This document shows positions 6,101 to 13,481 of a DNA stretch of 16,106 nucleotides, in pieces. The position numbers were made by a program, and so were the translations under genes. The notes beneath the pieces are model-generated. The model saw nothing but the letters and a program-made list of their open reading frames with translations. It did no database searches and had not been told where the DNA came from. The DNA comes from an uncultured Oscillospiraceae bacterium. GTDB lineage: Bacteria > Bacillota > Clostridia > Oscillospirales > Oscillospiraceae. Every line of letters starts with the position of its first letter. Position 1 is the first letter of the stretch. The stretch lies in contig CAJUEG010000060.1 of NCBI GenBank assembly GCA_910584835.1, positions 1 through 16,106 of the forward strand. The letters are read 5' to 3'.

Positions 6101-6162
6101 GCAGTTATAACCGCCATGCAGGGCCGTCCCCGTTCCGGGGGATATTCCTACCTCACCCGGAG
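6101..6162. repeat. palindrome-hairpin repeat, copy 2
   Basis: GCAGTTATAACCGCC (6101-6115) is followed after 19 bases by CCGGGGGATA...TCACCCGG (6135-6160). The copy at 10210 has the same two blocks with the same 19-base gap and orientation. This copy lies 30 bases beyond the end of the tape-measure cassette. Confidence 0.7.
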
Positions 6163-6191
6163 CGGGACACGCCCCCAAGGGGCTTTCCTGG

Positions 6192-6566
6192 CTACTCCTC
6201 CGGCTCCAATTTCTCCTTGGGGAGTTCAATGCGCTGGAGGATGGACGGCGCAATGCTCACTTTCCCAAAGAGCAGCACCGCCTCCATAAAGCCGTGGAGC
6301 TTCCCGGCATAGTTCGCGTCAATCATGTCTTTTGCGAGGTTCCTGCGGCTGGTGTCGTAAAGAATCTCCTGCCGCCCCTGTTTGACGCCGAACAGATAGG
6401 CCAGCACAGCGACTTTCTCCACGCCGGCCATCTTATACTCTTTCACGAACGGCGCCAGCAGCTTTTGAGCCTCCTGGACCTCCTCCGGGGTAATGGTTTC
6501 CAACAGCTGATGGTGGCCCGGTTCCTCCAACAGAGGGCGGTTCTCCTCATAGGTTTCATCGTTCAT
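6192..6566 (-). CDS. unknown 124-residue protein coupled to the tape measure
   Basis: MNDETYEENRPLLEEPGHHQ... It has an acidic N-terminus, a helical middle (TPEEVQEAQKLLAPFVKEYK), a hydrophobic AVLAYLFGVKQGRQEI helix, and an acidic tail (LPKEKLEPEE). I do not recognise it. It does not look like a distal tail protein, which would normally follow a tape measure gene. Its ATG overlaps the tape measure stop by four bases (ATGA), so it is made in step with that protein and may bind it. The gene ends the long leftward operon, with a repeat and a terminator beyond it. Confidence 0.75.
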   Translation of the reverse strand: MNDETYEENRPLLEEPGHHQLLETITPEEVQEAQKLLAPFVKEYKMAGVEKVAVLAYLFGVKQGRQEILYDTSRRNLAKDMIDANYAGKLHGFMEAVLLFGKVSIAPSILQRIELPKEKLEPEE

Positions 6567-9500
6567 CGGTATGCACTCCTTACTGCGTCAATTTGCGCCT
6601 CTTCCAGCGCGTCCATGACCCGCTCGGTCACGGTTTCTGTCAATTCCTCGCCATATTCCCGCAAGGCCTCCAGCGTGTCGGGCCCGGCGTTCCCGCTGAC
6701 CTGGATGGAGACAGGGACGGAAATCTGCACCGGCGCACCCCCGCCGCTGACTTTGGCGCTTACCGCCTCTACGTTCTGGCGCGTGTTCATGACTGCCGCC
6801 ATCTGCGGAGCCAGGGACATCATACGGGTGTCGGCGGCAAGCTGCTCTTGGATTGCCGAAGTCTCGGCGGCGTTCATCACCTTTTCCCCGCCGCCGAAAT
6901 ACACCAGCTCCGGCCCCTCCTCGCCCACCAGGGCAAAGCCGGGGGCGGCGTTGTCGGTCCCGCCGGCATACATGGGGACTCTGCTGTTTGCGGCGTATGC
7001 GCTATTGCTGTACGGGGCGGGGCCCAGAGCACTCGCCGCCGCCCGTCCCAGCTCCTCATATGCGCTACGCACAGCCGGGAGCATATCGTTCGCAGCATTG
7101 ATGTACCCCTGGATGGTGGCCCGGCCGCTGGCCGCAGCCTCGTCTCCCAGGTCCATTTTCTTGATGTCCTCCACGGCCTGTTCCTGCAATTCGTCCATCT
7201 GGCGCTGATAATCCTCTGCCAACAGGGCCAGACTTTCCGAAGTCTCCGACTGCTGCTCTTTCAGCAGTTGCCAGTTGGCGACCATCTCTTTCACCGATTC
7301 CGTGTCGCCCCGGTTGATTGCCTCCGCCATGCCGGCAATGGCGTTCACGCTGTCTTGGCTCCCGTCCGCAAAACTGGCTATCATATCACTCAAGCCCTCA
7401 ATGTCGCCAGCGTGATCCGTCAGTGTCTGCAGGTTGGTGTTGTAGTTCTCCCAATAGGCGATCTGGCTTTCCAGGGCATCGTTGATACTCCCCGCACTGG
7501 TGGCAACCACGTCCGCCGCCTCGTCCCATAGGGCATACTGCCCGGATATGGATTCCAGAGCCGCCTCATATGTCTGGTTGTAGGCCTCCGCAAGAGCCGC
7601 CATATCACTGGCGACACCCTCAATGACGGTTTGCAATTCCTGAGCCTGCCGGGCGGCCTCCGCCTCCGCCGCCGTCTGCTCCTCGGTGACGCCGGTAAGC
7701 TGTTCCACGACTTCTTTCGCACTCTCAAATTCAGCCTCGGCAGCGGCGACCGCCTCGGCATCCTTGTCCATGGCCTTGTTGAGATTTTCGATGGTGCGCT
7801 CAGCCTCGTACATCTCATCGCGGTATCCGAAGATGGCGTTTTCCAGCTCGTAGTATTCGACGGAGAGCATAGTGCCGTTTTCTGCGGCCTCCTCGGAGAG
7901 TTCGTTCATCCGCACCAGGGCGGCATCCCAGTTCTTTTCAGCCGTTTCCAGCTTGGTCTGCGCCTGAGTCAGTTTAACGCTGTTCTCTGCCGCCTCCAGC
8001 AGAACGGCGCCATATTCGTCATACAGGGAATTAAGATACTCCTGATAGGCCCTGGCCTGGGCGTTCTTTTTCAGCTCCTCGGTGTTCGCCCGCAGCGTCT
8101 GCGTGTCTGTCTCCAGGGTGTAAGTAGACCGCCCATATTGGTCTGTGGTCTGGCTGATGCTGTCGGACAGCTCCGGCATAGTCCGCAGGAGGAGAGCCAG
8201 GGTGTTTTGATACTCCTGGTTCTGCGCCGCATTTTCACCCTCTGCGGCCTCGATCTGCTCCAGCTTGTCGATGTAGACCCCGGCTACCTCTGCTGTGGCA
8301 AGGGTCTGAGTAGCCGTCTCCTCATAGGCGGCGCTGGCCTCCTCCATCGCCTCGCCCATCTCCCGGGCGGCGGCGGACAGCTCTTTCACGGACGGTACGC
8401 CATCATCGGCGGCGGTGGTCAGGGCCATCACGCCAGCGGCCAGCGCACCTACCGCACCTGCCGCCAGAAAGACCGGGTTGGTGAACATAGCCGCCACGTT
8501 CAGCGCCTTAAACACCGTCATAGCGGCATTCACCCCGGTAATGGCAAGGGCCGCGCCGCCCATGACGCCGGTAAAGGTCACCACCGCCCGCACCAGGGCG
8601 GGATTCTCCTTAACGAAATCATCCACGACGCCGAAAACATCTGTCCCGATTTCGTACAGCCCTCGCATTTCCGGGATAAACTGCTCTCCGATGGTGGTTT
8701 TAAGTGCGTCCCATGCGGATTTCATCAGGGTCAACTGGCCGTTCATGTTGTCCAGCTTGACATTTGCCATACGCTGGGCCGCTCCAGTGCAGTTGTTGAT
8801 GCTGTTGGTCAGGGAGGCATAGTCAGCGTCGGTGGCGTTCAAAATAGCCAGGAGGCCGTTATAACCGCGCTGTCCGGCGATAGCCTGGGCGTTGTTCACC
8901 CGCTCGACCTCGGTCATCTGGTCGAAGTATTTCCTCAGCTCGTCGATGGTGGAGCCAAAGTCTTTCATGGTGCCGTCGGCCTTGATCGCGGAGTATTCGT
9001 ACTCGCCAAAGGCCGCGCCTGTCAGGGTCACACCCTCCAACAAGCCATTGAACGTATTCCGCAGGGCGGTACCGGCGATAGAGCCCTTGACGCCACTGTT
9101 TGCCATGAGGCCCATAGCCACCGCCACATCCTCGATGCTGTACCCCAGGGCGCCGGCCACGGACGCAGACATTTTGAACGTCTCGCCCATGATGGCCACG
9201 TTGGTGTTGGAGTTGGTGGCCGCTGCCGCCAGGACGTCGGAGAAGTGGGCCGTGTCTGCCGCAGTGAGGCCAAAGGCGCTCAGACTGTCGGTTACAATGT
9301 CCGACACCATAGCCAAGTCCTCACACGACGCTGCGGCCAGTTGAAGAACGCCATCCATGCCCTGGAGCATATCGTTTGCGCCCCACCCCGCCATTGCCAT
9401 GTAGCCCATGGCATCGCCGGCCTCTTGGGCAGTAAACTTGGTGGTCGCCCCCAGCTCCTTAGCCTCCTCGGCAAGCGCGGCCATGTCCCGGGCGTTGGCT

Positions 9501-10138
9501 TGGGATAGAGCTTCTACCGTAGACATGGCCTCCTCGAAGTCGCCGGCCACGCCGACGCACTCCATGAACGCCCCGGTGATCTCTTTCACTGCCATGGCGA
9601 CACCGGCGGCGGTGATGGCCTGACCAGCCGCCTCAAACGCCTGGGCGGTTCTCTCCCCGAACGTCCCGGCGCTGTCCGCCGCCTTGTCCTGTTCGGCCCT
9701 GAGTTCTTTGATTCTGGACGTCAGCTCCGCATCCTTTTGGGCCAGGTTGCCCGTGTCCACCCCGGCCTCTTTCAGACGTGCCCCGGTAGCCTCCAACTTC
9801 TGCCCCTGGCGGTCAAGAGCCGCCTCGGTATCCTTGATGCGCTGCTCCAGCTTGGCCTTTTCCCGTTCCAGGCCAGCGGTGGAGCCGTTGGTTTCGCTGA
9901 TTTCCTTTTGGAGCAGGTCGTGCTGTTTTTGTAGATTTTCCAGCTTAGAGCGGGTGGCCTCGATTGCGCTCTGCTGTTTCTGATAGGAGGAAATATTGCT
10001 CTGGACCCTCTGCAGGTCCTGTATCTCCTTGCCCAGCCGGGAGAACTCCTGTTGAGCTTTGCTGAATGTGCCGCTAAAGCCCCCGTTCATCTTGGCGTTG
10101 AGGGCGAATAGCATCTCGTACTGTTTCCTGCTCGCCAT
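6563..10138 (-). CDS. phage tail tape measure protein (TP901-like)
   Basis: 1191 residues in one uninterrupted frame. The N-terminus (FALNAKMNGGFSGTFSKAQQ) and a long coiled coil to about 155 are typical of clostridial tape measure proteins. Residues about 200-450 match the TP901 tape-measure core (FEEAMSTVEALS, GATTKFTAQEAGDAMGYMA, MGLMANSGVKG, IAGQRGYNGLL). Hydrophobic segments follow at about 515-575, then alanine- and glutamate-rich coiled coils. The C-terminus has the usual GG(T)...PGFALVGEEGPELVYFGGGE motif. In siphophages this protein sets tail length, at roughly 0.15 nm per residue, so about 180 nm here. AGGAG lies 8 bases before the ATG. No tail tube, tail chaperone, distal tail or baseplate gene accompanies it. 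Either it is a relic, or it acts on tails made by another phage. The frame shows no decay. Confidence 0.93.
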   Translation of the reverse strand: MASRKQYEMLFALNAKMNGGFSGTFSKAQQEFSRLGKEIQDLQRVQSNISSYQKQQSAIEATRSKLENLQKQHDLLQKEISETNGSTAGLEREKAKLEQRIKDTEAALDRQGQKLEATGARLKEAGVDTGNLAQKDAELTSRIKELRAEQDKAADSAGTFGERTAQAFEAAGQAITAAGVAMAVKEITGAFMECVGVAGDFEEAMSTVEALSQANARDMAALAEEAKELGATTKFTAQEAGDAMGYMAMAGWGANDMLQGMDGVLQLAAASCEDLAMVSDIVTDSLSAFGLTAADTAHFSDVLAAAATNSNTNVAIMGETFKMSASVAGALGYSIEDVAVAMGLMANSGVKGSIAGTALRNTFNGLLEGVTLTGAAFGEYEYSAIKADGTMKDFGSTIDELRKYFDQMTEVERVNNAQAIAGQRGYNGLLAILNATDADYASLTNSINNCTGAAQRMANVKLDNMNGQLTLMKSAWDALKTTIGEQFIPEMRGLYEIGTDVFGVVDDFVKENPALVRAVVTFTGVMGGAALAITGVNAAMTVFKALNVAAMFTNPVFLAAGAVGALAAGVMALTTAADDGVPSVKELSAAAREMGEAMEEASAAYEETATQTLATAEVAGVYIDKLEQIEAAEGENAAQNQEYQNTLALLLRTMPELSDSISQTTDQYGRSTYTLETDTQTLRANTEELKKNAQARAYQEYLNSLYDEYGAVLLEAAENSVKLTQAQTKLETAEKNWDAALVRMNELSEEAAENGTMLSVEYYELENAIFGYRDEMYEAERTIENLNKAMDKDAEAVAAAEAEFESAKEVVEQLTGVTEEQTAAEAEAARQAQELQTVIEGVASDMAALAEAYNQTYEAALESISGQYALWDEAADVVATSAGSINDALESQIAYWENYNTNLQTLTDHAGDIEGLSDMIASFADGSQDSVNAIAGMAEAINRGDTESVKEMVANWQLLKEQQSETSESLALLAEDYQRQMDELQEQAVEDIKKMDLGDEAAASGRATIQGYINAANDMLPAVRSAYEELGRAAASALGPAPYSNSAYAANSRVPMYAGGTDNAAPGFALVGEEGPELVYFGGGEKVMNAAETSAIQEQLAADTRMMSLAPQMAAVMNTRQNVEAVSAKVSGGGAPVQISVPVSIQVSGNAGPDTLEALREYGEELTETVTERVMDALEEAQIDAVRSAYR

Positions 10139-10209
10139 GTATCACTCCTCTTTTCCTCGGCATACGTGCCGTCGATCTACTCGGAGGACTGCCGCAAGAG
10201 CCCCGTCCT

Positions 10210-10264
10210 GGCGGTTGTAACCGCCGTCCTGCCCACTCCCGGCCCCGGGGGATAATCTCACCCG
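10210..10264. repeat. palindrome-hairpin repeat, copy 3
   Basis: GGCGGTTGTAACCGCC (10210-10225), a 19-base gap, then CCGGGGGATA (10245-10254) and TCACCCG. It lies in the 156-base gap just upstream of the tape measure gene, in the same orientation as copy 2, so the two bracket the tape-measure cassette. Confidence 0.7.
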
Positions 10265-10294
10265 CCTGACGGTACAAGGGCTTACACGGCCCCG

Positions 10295-10609
10295 TCAGCC
10301 GCCCTCCCAGTCCACACCATCCACGCCGAACAGCAGCACCAGGAGCCGGTCTATCCCCGCCGCCGTCGCCTGCCTGAAGTTACCCCGGCTCATGTGGAGG
10401 GCCTTGCATATCCGGCTCACGGAAAAATCCTGCTCCGCTATGAACCGCAGTACCAGCAGATTATGCAGCCGCTTTTCCTCCTCGGTTTCCGCGCTCCGGA
10501 GGCTGACGGCCATAGCCTGATCCACAAGCCGCTTGATGTGTGGCGGCGCCCTCCGATAACTCCCGAGGTAGGCCGCAAGCACCATCTTTCGGTATTCGTA
10601 CACCGTCAT
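10295..10609 (-). CDS. ArpU/RinA-like phage transcriptional regulator (probable)
   Basis: 104 residues, MTVYEYRKMVLAAYLGSYRRAP... The C-terminal half carries a helix-turn-helix of sigma region 4 type (FSVSRICKALHMSRGNFRQATAAGIDRLLVLLFGVDGVDW), the pattern of small late-gene activators (ArpU, RinA, LtrC types) that precede terminase genes in Firmicutes phages. The start at 10609 is chosen because its ATG overlaps the stop of the sigma gene (ATGA); the longer frame to 10804 would lie antiparallel-free but deep inside the sigma gene. In a normal phage the next gene is terminase; here it is the tape measure gene. Family placement is moderate. Confidence 0.7.
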   Translation of the reverse strand: MTVYEYRKMVLAAYLGSYRRAPPHIKRLVDQAMAVSLRSAETEEEKRLHNLLVLRFIAEQDFSVSRICKALHMSRGNFRQATAAGIDRLLVLLFGVDGVDWEGG

Positions 10610-11508
10610 AAGGCCAGTAGCCCCCTTTCCGAATCGCTGAGCTGAAGCTGTGCCAGCTTGGCCCGGTCCATCTGTATGTACCGCTCCGCTTGCTCCTTTT
10701 TCCGCTCGTTTGGCATGAACTTCGCCAGCTCCGGGCCATATCTCCCGGCGCGGATCGCCTGGAATGCGGCCTGCTGGCGGATGAAAACGGTCTGCCTGGT
10801 ACACCCGATTTGCTCAGCCAGTCTGGCGGCGGACACGCCCTGGAAATATCTCTGAACAATCAGCCGCCGGCTATCCTCCGGCAAATCGCCCAGGGCCTTG
10901 AACAGCATTTCGTGGAGCTCCCGGTGCCATTCCTGGCTTATGGCGGCATCCTCCACGTTTTCCCCTGCGGCCAGCCGGTCCAGGAGGGACAGGCCCTCAC
11001 CATCACCGCCCCCGGCACTCTCCATACTCACCGTCTCCAGCTTTTGAAACGCCGCCAGCGTCCCGGCAACAGCGGCGGGAGACAGCCCCATGGCCTCCAG
11101 GGCGGCGGCATAGGTCACGGTTCGGCCCGTCTCCGCCTCCATCTGCCGCTTTCTCTCGGCGCAGTCCCTGATCCGGCGTCTCATGTAAGCTGGTACCCGC
11201 ACAGTGTAACCGTTCCGCTCGTAGTACCGGCACAGGCTCCACTTGACACGGTTGGCGGCATAGGTGGAGAACTCCACCCCGGAGGCGGGGTCGTAGCTCT
11301 CTGCGGCGGAGGCAAAGCCAAAATAGGACTGCTGTACCATGTCCTCAAAGCCCTCCTCCCGCTCGGTGAGACCGGTGACGTTATGGACGATCATCCGTAT
11401 CAATCCATGGTTGTTCTCCCACAGCCTGGCCATGACCTCGCTGCTGTCACCGGCAGAGCGGAGCCGCATCAGCAATTCATCATTCGTTGTCTTTGCCGCC
11501 GACGCCAT
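10606..11508 (-). CDS. sigma-70 family RNA polymerase sigma factor, element-encoded
   Basis: 300 residues. Region 2 lies at about 30-97 (LIRMIVHNV, EDMVQQSYFGFASAAESYDP, FSTYAANRVKWSL). Region 3 lies at about 103-160 (VRVPAYMRRRI, TVTYAAALEAMGLS). Region 4 with its helix-turn-helix lies at about 205-253 (LGDLPEDSRRLIVQRYFQG, AARLAEQIGCTRQTVFIRQ). The retained regions 2-4 make it a full promoter-recognising factor, larger than ECF types. A charged tail of about 45 residues follows region 4. It probably directs RNA polymerase to promoters of the element or of a helper phage. GAGAGGG lies 8 bases before the ATG. It overlaps the ArpU-like gene by four bases and is preceded by 328 non-coding bases holding two repeat types. 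Sigma factors of this size next to replication genes occur in clostridial prophages. Confidence 0.88.
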   Translation of the reverse strand: MASAAKTTNDELLMRLRSAGDSSEVMARLWENNHGLIRMIVHNVTGLTEREEGFEDMVQQSYFGFASAAESYDPASGVEFSTYAANRVKWSLCRYYERNGYTVRVPAYMRRRIRDCAERKRQMEAETGRTVTYAAALEAMGLSPAAVAGTLAAFQKLETVSMESAGGGDGEGLSLLDRLAAGENVEDAAISQEWHRELHEMLFKALGDLPEDSRRLIVQRYFQGVSAARLAEQIGCTRQTVFIRQQAAFQAIRAGRYGPELAKFMPNERKKEQAERYIQMDRAKLAQLQLSDSERGLLAL

Positions 11509-11568
11509 AACGCACCCTCTCTTTGGCTGGATTCTCCCCGGTTCCTCCTCCCCCTTTCAAGTAAAGTG

Positions 11569-11655
11569 CCCCGAAAAAATCCCCGGGGACTGGATGTTTT
11601 TCGGGGTCGTCGAGCCCGCATACGAGGGGAGGGGCCGTCACAGTACCTTTTTCCC
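11569..11655 (+). repeat. 83-87 bp dispersed repeat, copy C
   Basis: CCCCGAAAAA (11569-11578) pairs with TTTTTCGGGG (11597-11606) around a TCCCCGGGGA palindrome. Then comes GTCGTCGAGCCCGCAT, a 21-base gap after GCCCGC, and CAGTACCTTTTTCCC. Block order and spacing match the copies at 2752-2838 and, inverted, 2625-2707. It lies 60 bases upstream of the sigma gene, on the opposite reading direction. Confidence 0.8.
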
Positions 11656-11665
11656 ACTCCGGGGC

Positions 11666-11721
11666 CGGTTGTAACCGTCCTCCGGGCCATGGCAGAGGGC
11701 GGCATAGGTAAACACCCGGGG
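11666..11721. repeat. palindrome-hairpin repeat, copy 4
   Basis: CGGTTGTAACCG (11666-11677) is followed after 27 bases by TAGGTAAACACCCGGGG (11705-11721). The second block is an exact match to 2541-2557. It directly follows copy C of the longer repeat, as copy 1 adjoins copy A. Confidence 0.7.
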
Positions 11722-11754
11722 GGAACGTCGCAAAGCCTCTCCACGGTCTTGCAG

Positions 11755-11787
11755 AGGGATAGCTGTATCCCCTGGTCGGCTATCCCT
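11755..11787. terminator. stem-loop after the dnaC-like gene
   Basis: AGGGATAGC pairs perfectly with GCTATCCCT (9 bp) around a 15-base loop, about 50 bases beyond the dnaC-like stop. It has no T-tract, so it may be an attenuator or processing site rather than a strong terminator. Confidence 0.4.
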
Positions 11788-11836
11788 CCGCTATCATCCT
11801 CCTGCACCGGCACATCAGAGTATTGGGGGGCTGTGG

Positions 11837-12676
11837 TTATATGGCAATCTGTTCCGCTGTGTCTTGCCGCAGACGCCAGTTCTTTTCCTCACCCGCAAAG
11901 CTCAGGTACTGCGCCCCCTTTCGGCACATCTCATGGATGCGTCCGCCCAGGGCCACGTCCAGCGACAGCAGTTCATCCACCGTCAGCTCCGTGGAGAGCA
12001 GCGTCAGCGCCTTGGTGTTGTATCGGGCCCCGATGATGTCAAAGGCAAGCTCTATGTCCGCCTTGGTCGGTGCGGTTCCCCGGGCCGTTTTGAGGAAATC
12101 GTCAAGATACAGAACCTCGGCATTTTTCAGAGGCTCCATCATCTTGGAGCGGGCGTCTCCGTCCAGAGCCGCCGCCTTGATTTTCTGCGCCATCTCCCGC
12201 CACAGCTCATAGTGGACGGCCCGTCCATCACCCAGGAGCCGCCGGCATATCGCCGTACACAGGTGGGTCTTGCCGGAACCGGAGGCCCCCGACGCCACGA
12301 ACCAGCCGTTCGGCGCCGCCGCATAGTCCTGGGCCAGCTGCTTTGCCCTCGCCTGCCACGGCTCCGGGGTCTGGAATCGGTCGAACGTGTGGTGTTCCAG
12401 TAGGTCGCCCAGGCCGCTCTTTTTTGCCCTGCGGATACTGCGGCGAATCGCCATACAGTGGCACTCCACACTGACTATGTACCCGCCCCGGAGTTCTGCG
12501 CTGTATCCACGGTTGAGACATTTGGGGCAGTCGTAGCCGGTCAGGTTCCCCGGAATCCGGTTCATTGTCTCGACCCGGCGGGCCTCATACTCCTCAGGAT
12601 TAAAGCTCAACGATGGGAACGCCCCACTTCTTTGCAGGCTGTCCCTGACCGCCGCCGGTACCTGAAACCGCTCCAT
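11837..12676 (-). CDS. dnaC: DnaC/IstB-type helicase loader ATPase
   Basis: 279 residues. An N-terminal zinc-ribbon-like segment (C50-x2-C53 ... C72-H-C74) precedes an AAA+ ATPase: Walker A GASGSGKTH (130-138) and Walker B VLYLDDF (188-194). Proteins of this type load the replicative helicase onto DNA opened by an initiator. The start at 12676 is chosen for its very strong ribosome binding site (GGAAAGGAGGG, 7 bases upstream); the longer frame to 12730 adds an implausible glycine-rich leader. It then overlaps the preceding replication gene by 77 bases. It belongs to the leftward operon and acts with that replication protein to replicate the element after excision. The function is secure; the helicase partner is presumably the host's. 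Confidence 0.9.
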   Translation of the reverse strand: MERFQVPAAVRDSLQRSGAFPSLSFNPEEYEARRVETMNRIPGNLTGYDCPKCLNRGYSAELRGGYIVSVECHCMAIRRSIRRAKKSGLGDLLEHHTFDRFQTPEPWQARAKQLAQDYAAAPNGWFVASGASGSGKTHLCTAICRRLLGDGRAVHYELWREMAQKIKAAALDGDARSKMMEPLKNAEVLYLDDFLKTARGTAPTKADIELAFDIIGARYNTKALTLLSTELTVDELLSLDVALGGRIHEMCRKGAQYLSFAGEEKNWRLRQDTAEQIAI

Positions 12677-13322
12677 GCGTCTCCCTCCTTTCCCCGTCAC
12701 TGTGACCGCTGCGCCCCCGATCCTGCTCACGGGCCAGCCAGTTTGTGATGAACCGGCTTATTCCCCGCTTGGTCTTGCGCCGCTCCTTGTTGGAGAGCAG
12801 CCAGCCCCGCATCTGCCGCAGTTGCTGAAGAACGTCAACAGCGGGGTACAGCTCCGACCATTCCCTGCATTGTTCCTCCGTAACACCGTACTCTGTGCCA
12901 TCGTTGAGGGGCAATCCAATAACGGGCGGCGGGGAGGGGGGAGAGGGTGCCGGAGGCACACTCTCCACATCACCTGTCTCCGTTACAGTTTCAGTTTCCG
13001 TTACAGTTTCAGATACAGTTTCAGTTTCAGTGCTTTCAGTTTTTGAAAACCTATGGTTTTTTTCTTCAAAACCATTGGTTTTCTTTTTTGGTCTGCCACC
13101 TTTTTTCCCGCCCACTCGTCTGGCCTTGTTGGCGTCAATACTGGGCCGCGCAACCGTGAAAACCGCTCTCGGCATTGCGCCTTTTAGCTTCGGCTCCACC
13201 CCGTATAGCGCATAGTCGCAAATCGCAAGCAGGGTTGACAATTTGTCCTCGTCAGACATTTCCTCAATGGCATCGCGGAAAGAACGGTAAAACACAAAGG
13301 ACTCCAGCGGATAATCGCTCAT
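12600..13322 (-). CDS. phage replication initiator-like protein (DUF6291 N-terminus)
   Basis: 240 residues. The N-terminus (SFVFYRSFRDAIEEMSDEDK, LLAICDYALYG, IDANKARRVGGKKGGRPKK) is the DUF6291 pattern of clostridial phage replisome proteins. A threonine/glutamate-rich linker of repeated TETV/SETV units (about 94-118) and a proline-rich stretch (PPAPSPPSPPPV) follow. A conserved C-terminal block (ELYPAVDVLQQLRQMRGWLLSNKERRKTKRGISRFITNWLARE, given here only as positions 158-199) matches the end of replisome organisers. It probably binds the element's origin and recruits the DnaC-type loader. The ATG at 13322 has GGCGGGAG upstream and overlaps the stop of a small ORF. Its last 77 bases overlap the dnaC-like gene in another frame. 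Confidence 0.8.
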   Translation of the reverse strand: MSDYPLESFVFYRSFRDAIEEMSDEDKLSTLLAICDYALYGVEPKLKGAMPRAVFTVARPSIDANKARRVGGKKGGRPKKKTNGFEEKNHRFSKTESTETETVSETVTETETVTETGDVESVPPAPSPPSPPPVIGLPLNDGTEYGVTEEQCREWSELYPAVDVLQQLRQMRGWLLSNKERRKTKRGISRFITNWLAREQDRGRSGHSDGERRETHGAVSGTGGGQGQPAKKWGVPIVEL

Positions 13323-13477
13323 ACTCCCGCCGCCCTCCCATTCCCTGTTTGACGAACCGGCCCGCTCGTGATAGAATGGTTCAGGAAATGGAGACCGGCC
13401 CTATAAACCAGGCCCCTTTTCCTGTCCCGCTCCGGCGTTGCGCCGCTGGAGCGGGCTTTCTTTTTTCCTGCCGCCAT
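13319..13477 (-). CDS. possible 52-residue basic protein
   Basis: MAAGKKKARSSGATPERDRK... ends in an ATGA overlap with the replication gene, begins 4 bases after the stop of the excisionase-like gene, and has GGGAGG upstream. Against it, the frame contains a strong hairpin that looks like a plus-strand terminator, and the composition is unlike a folded protein. It may be real or may be an intergenic segment. Confidence 0.4.
   Translation of the reverse strand: MAAGKKKARSSGATPERDRKRGLVYRAGLHFLNHSITSGPVRQTGNGRAAGV
13426..13468 (+). terminator. plus-strand terminator inside the leftward operon
   Basis: CCCGCTCC pairs with GGAGCGGG, with an inner GGCG/CGCC stem, followed by CTTTCTTTTTTCC. It faces against the leftward genes and would stop antisense transcription entering from the left. 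On the minus strand the stem is not followed by T residues. Confidence 0.6.
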
Positions 13478-13481
13478 GCGC

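Noticed and set aside
6563..6566. Possible programmed frameshift between tape measure and downstream gene
   Set aside because: The ATGA overlap explains coupling by re-initiation; no slippery heptamer is evident there.
8853..8869. GCCGTTATAACCGCG, resembling the intergenic palindrome
   Set aside because: It lies inside the tape measure reading frame (encoding part of QRGYNGLL), lacks the second hairpin block, and the residues are typical of the family, so it is probably coincidence.
7631..9508. 625-codon open frame on the plus strand, opposite the tape measure gene
   Set aside because: Antisense shadow of a GC-rich coding region. The minus-strand protein has clear tape measure features, and the plus frame has no ribosome binding site and a biased histidine/glycine-rich composition.
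11469..11813. 114-codon minus-strand frame upstream of the sigma gene
   Set aside because: It covers both repeat types, is rich in arginine and proline, and has no ribosome binding site; treated as non-coding.
10690..12036. 448-codon open frame on the plus strand
   Set aside because: It runs opposite the sigma and dnaC-like genes and across the intergenic repeats; no domain is recognisable and no start signal is seen.
12985..13041. Short direct repeats considered as a CRISPR-like array
   Set aside because: Units are too short, have no spacers, and encode an in-frame protein linker.
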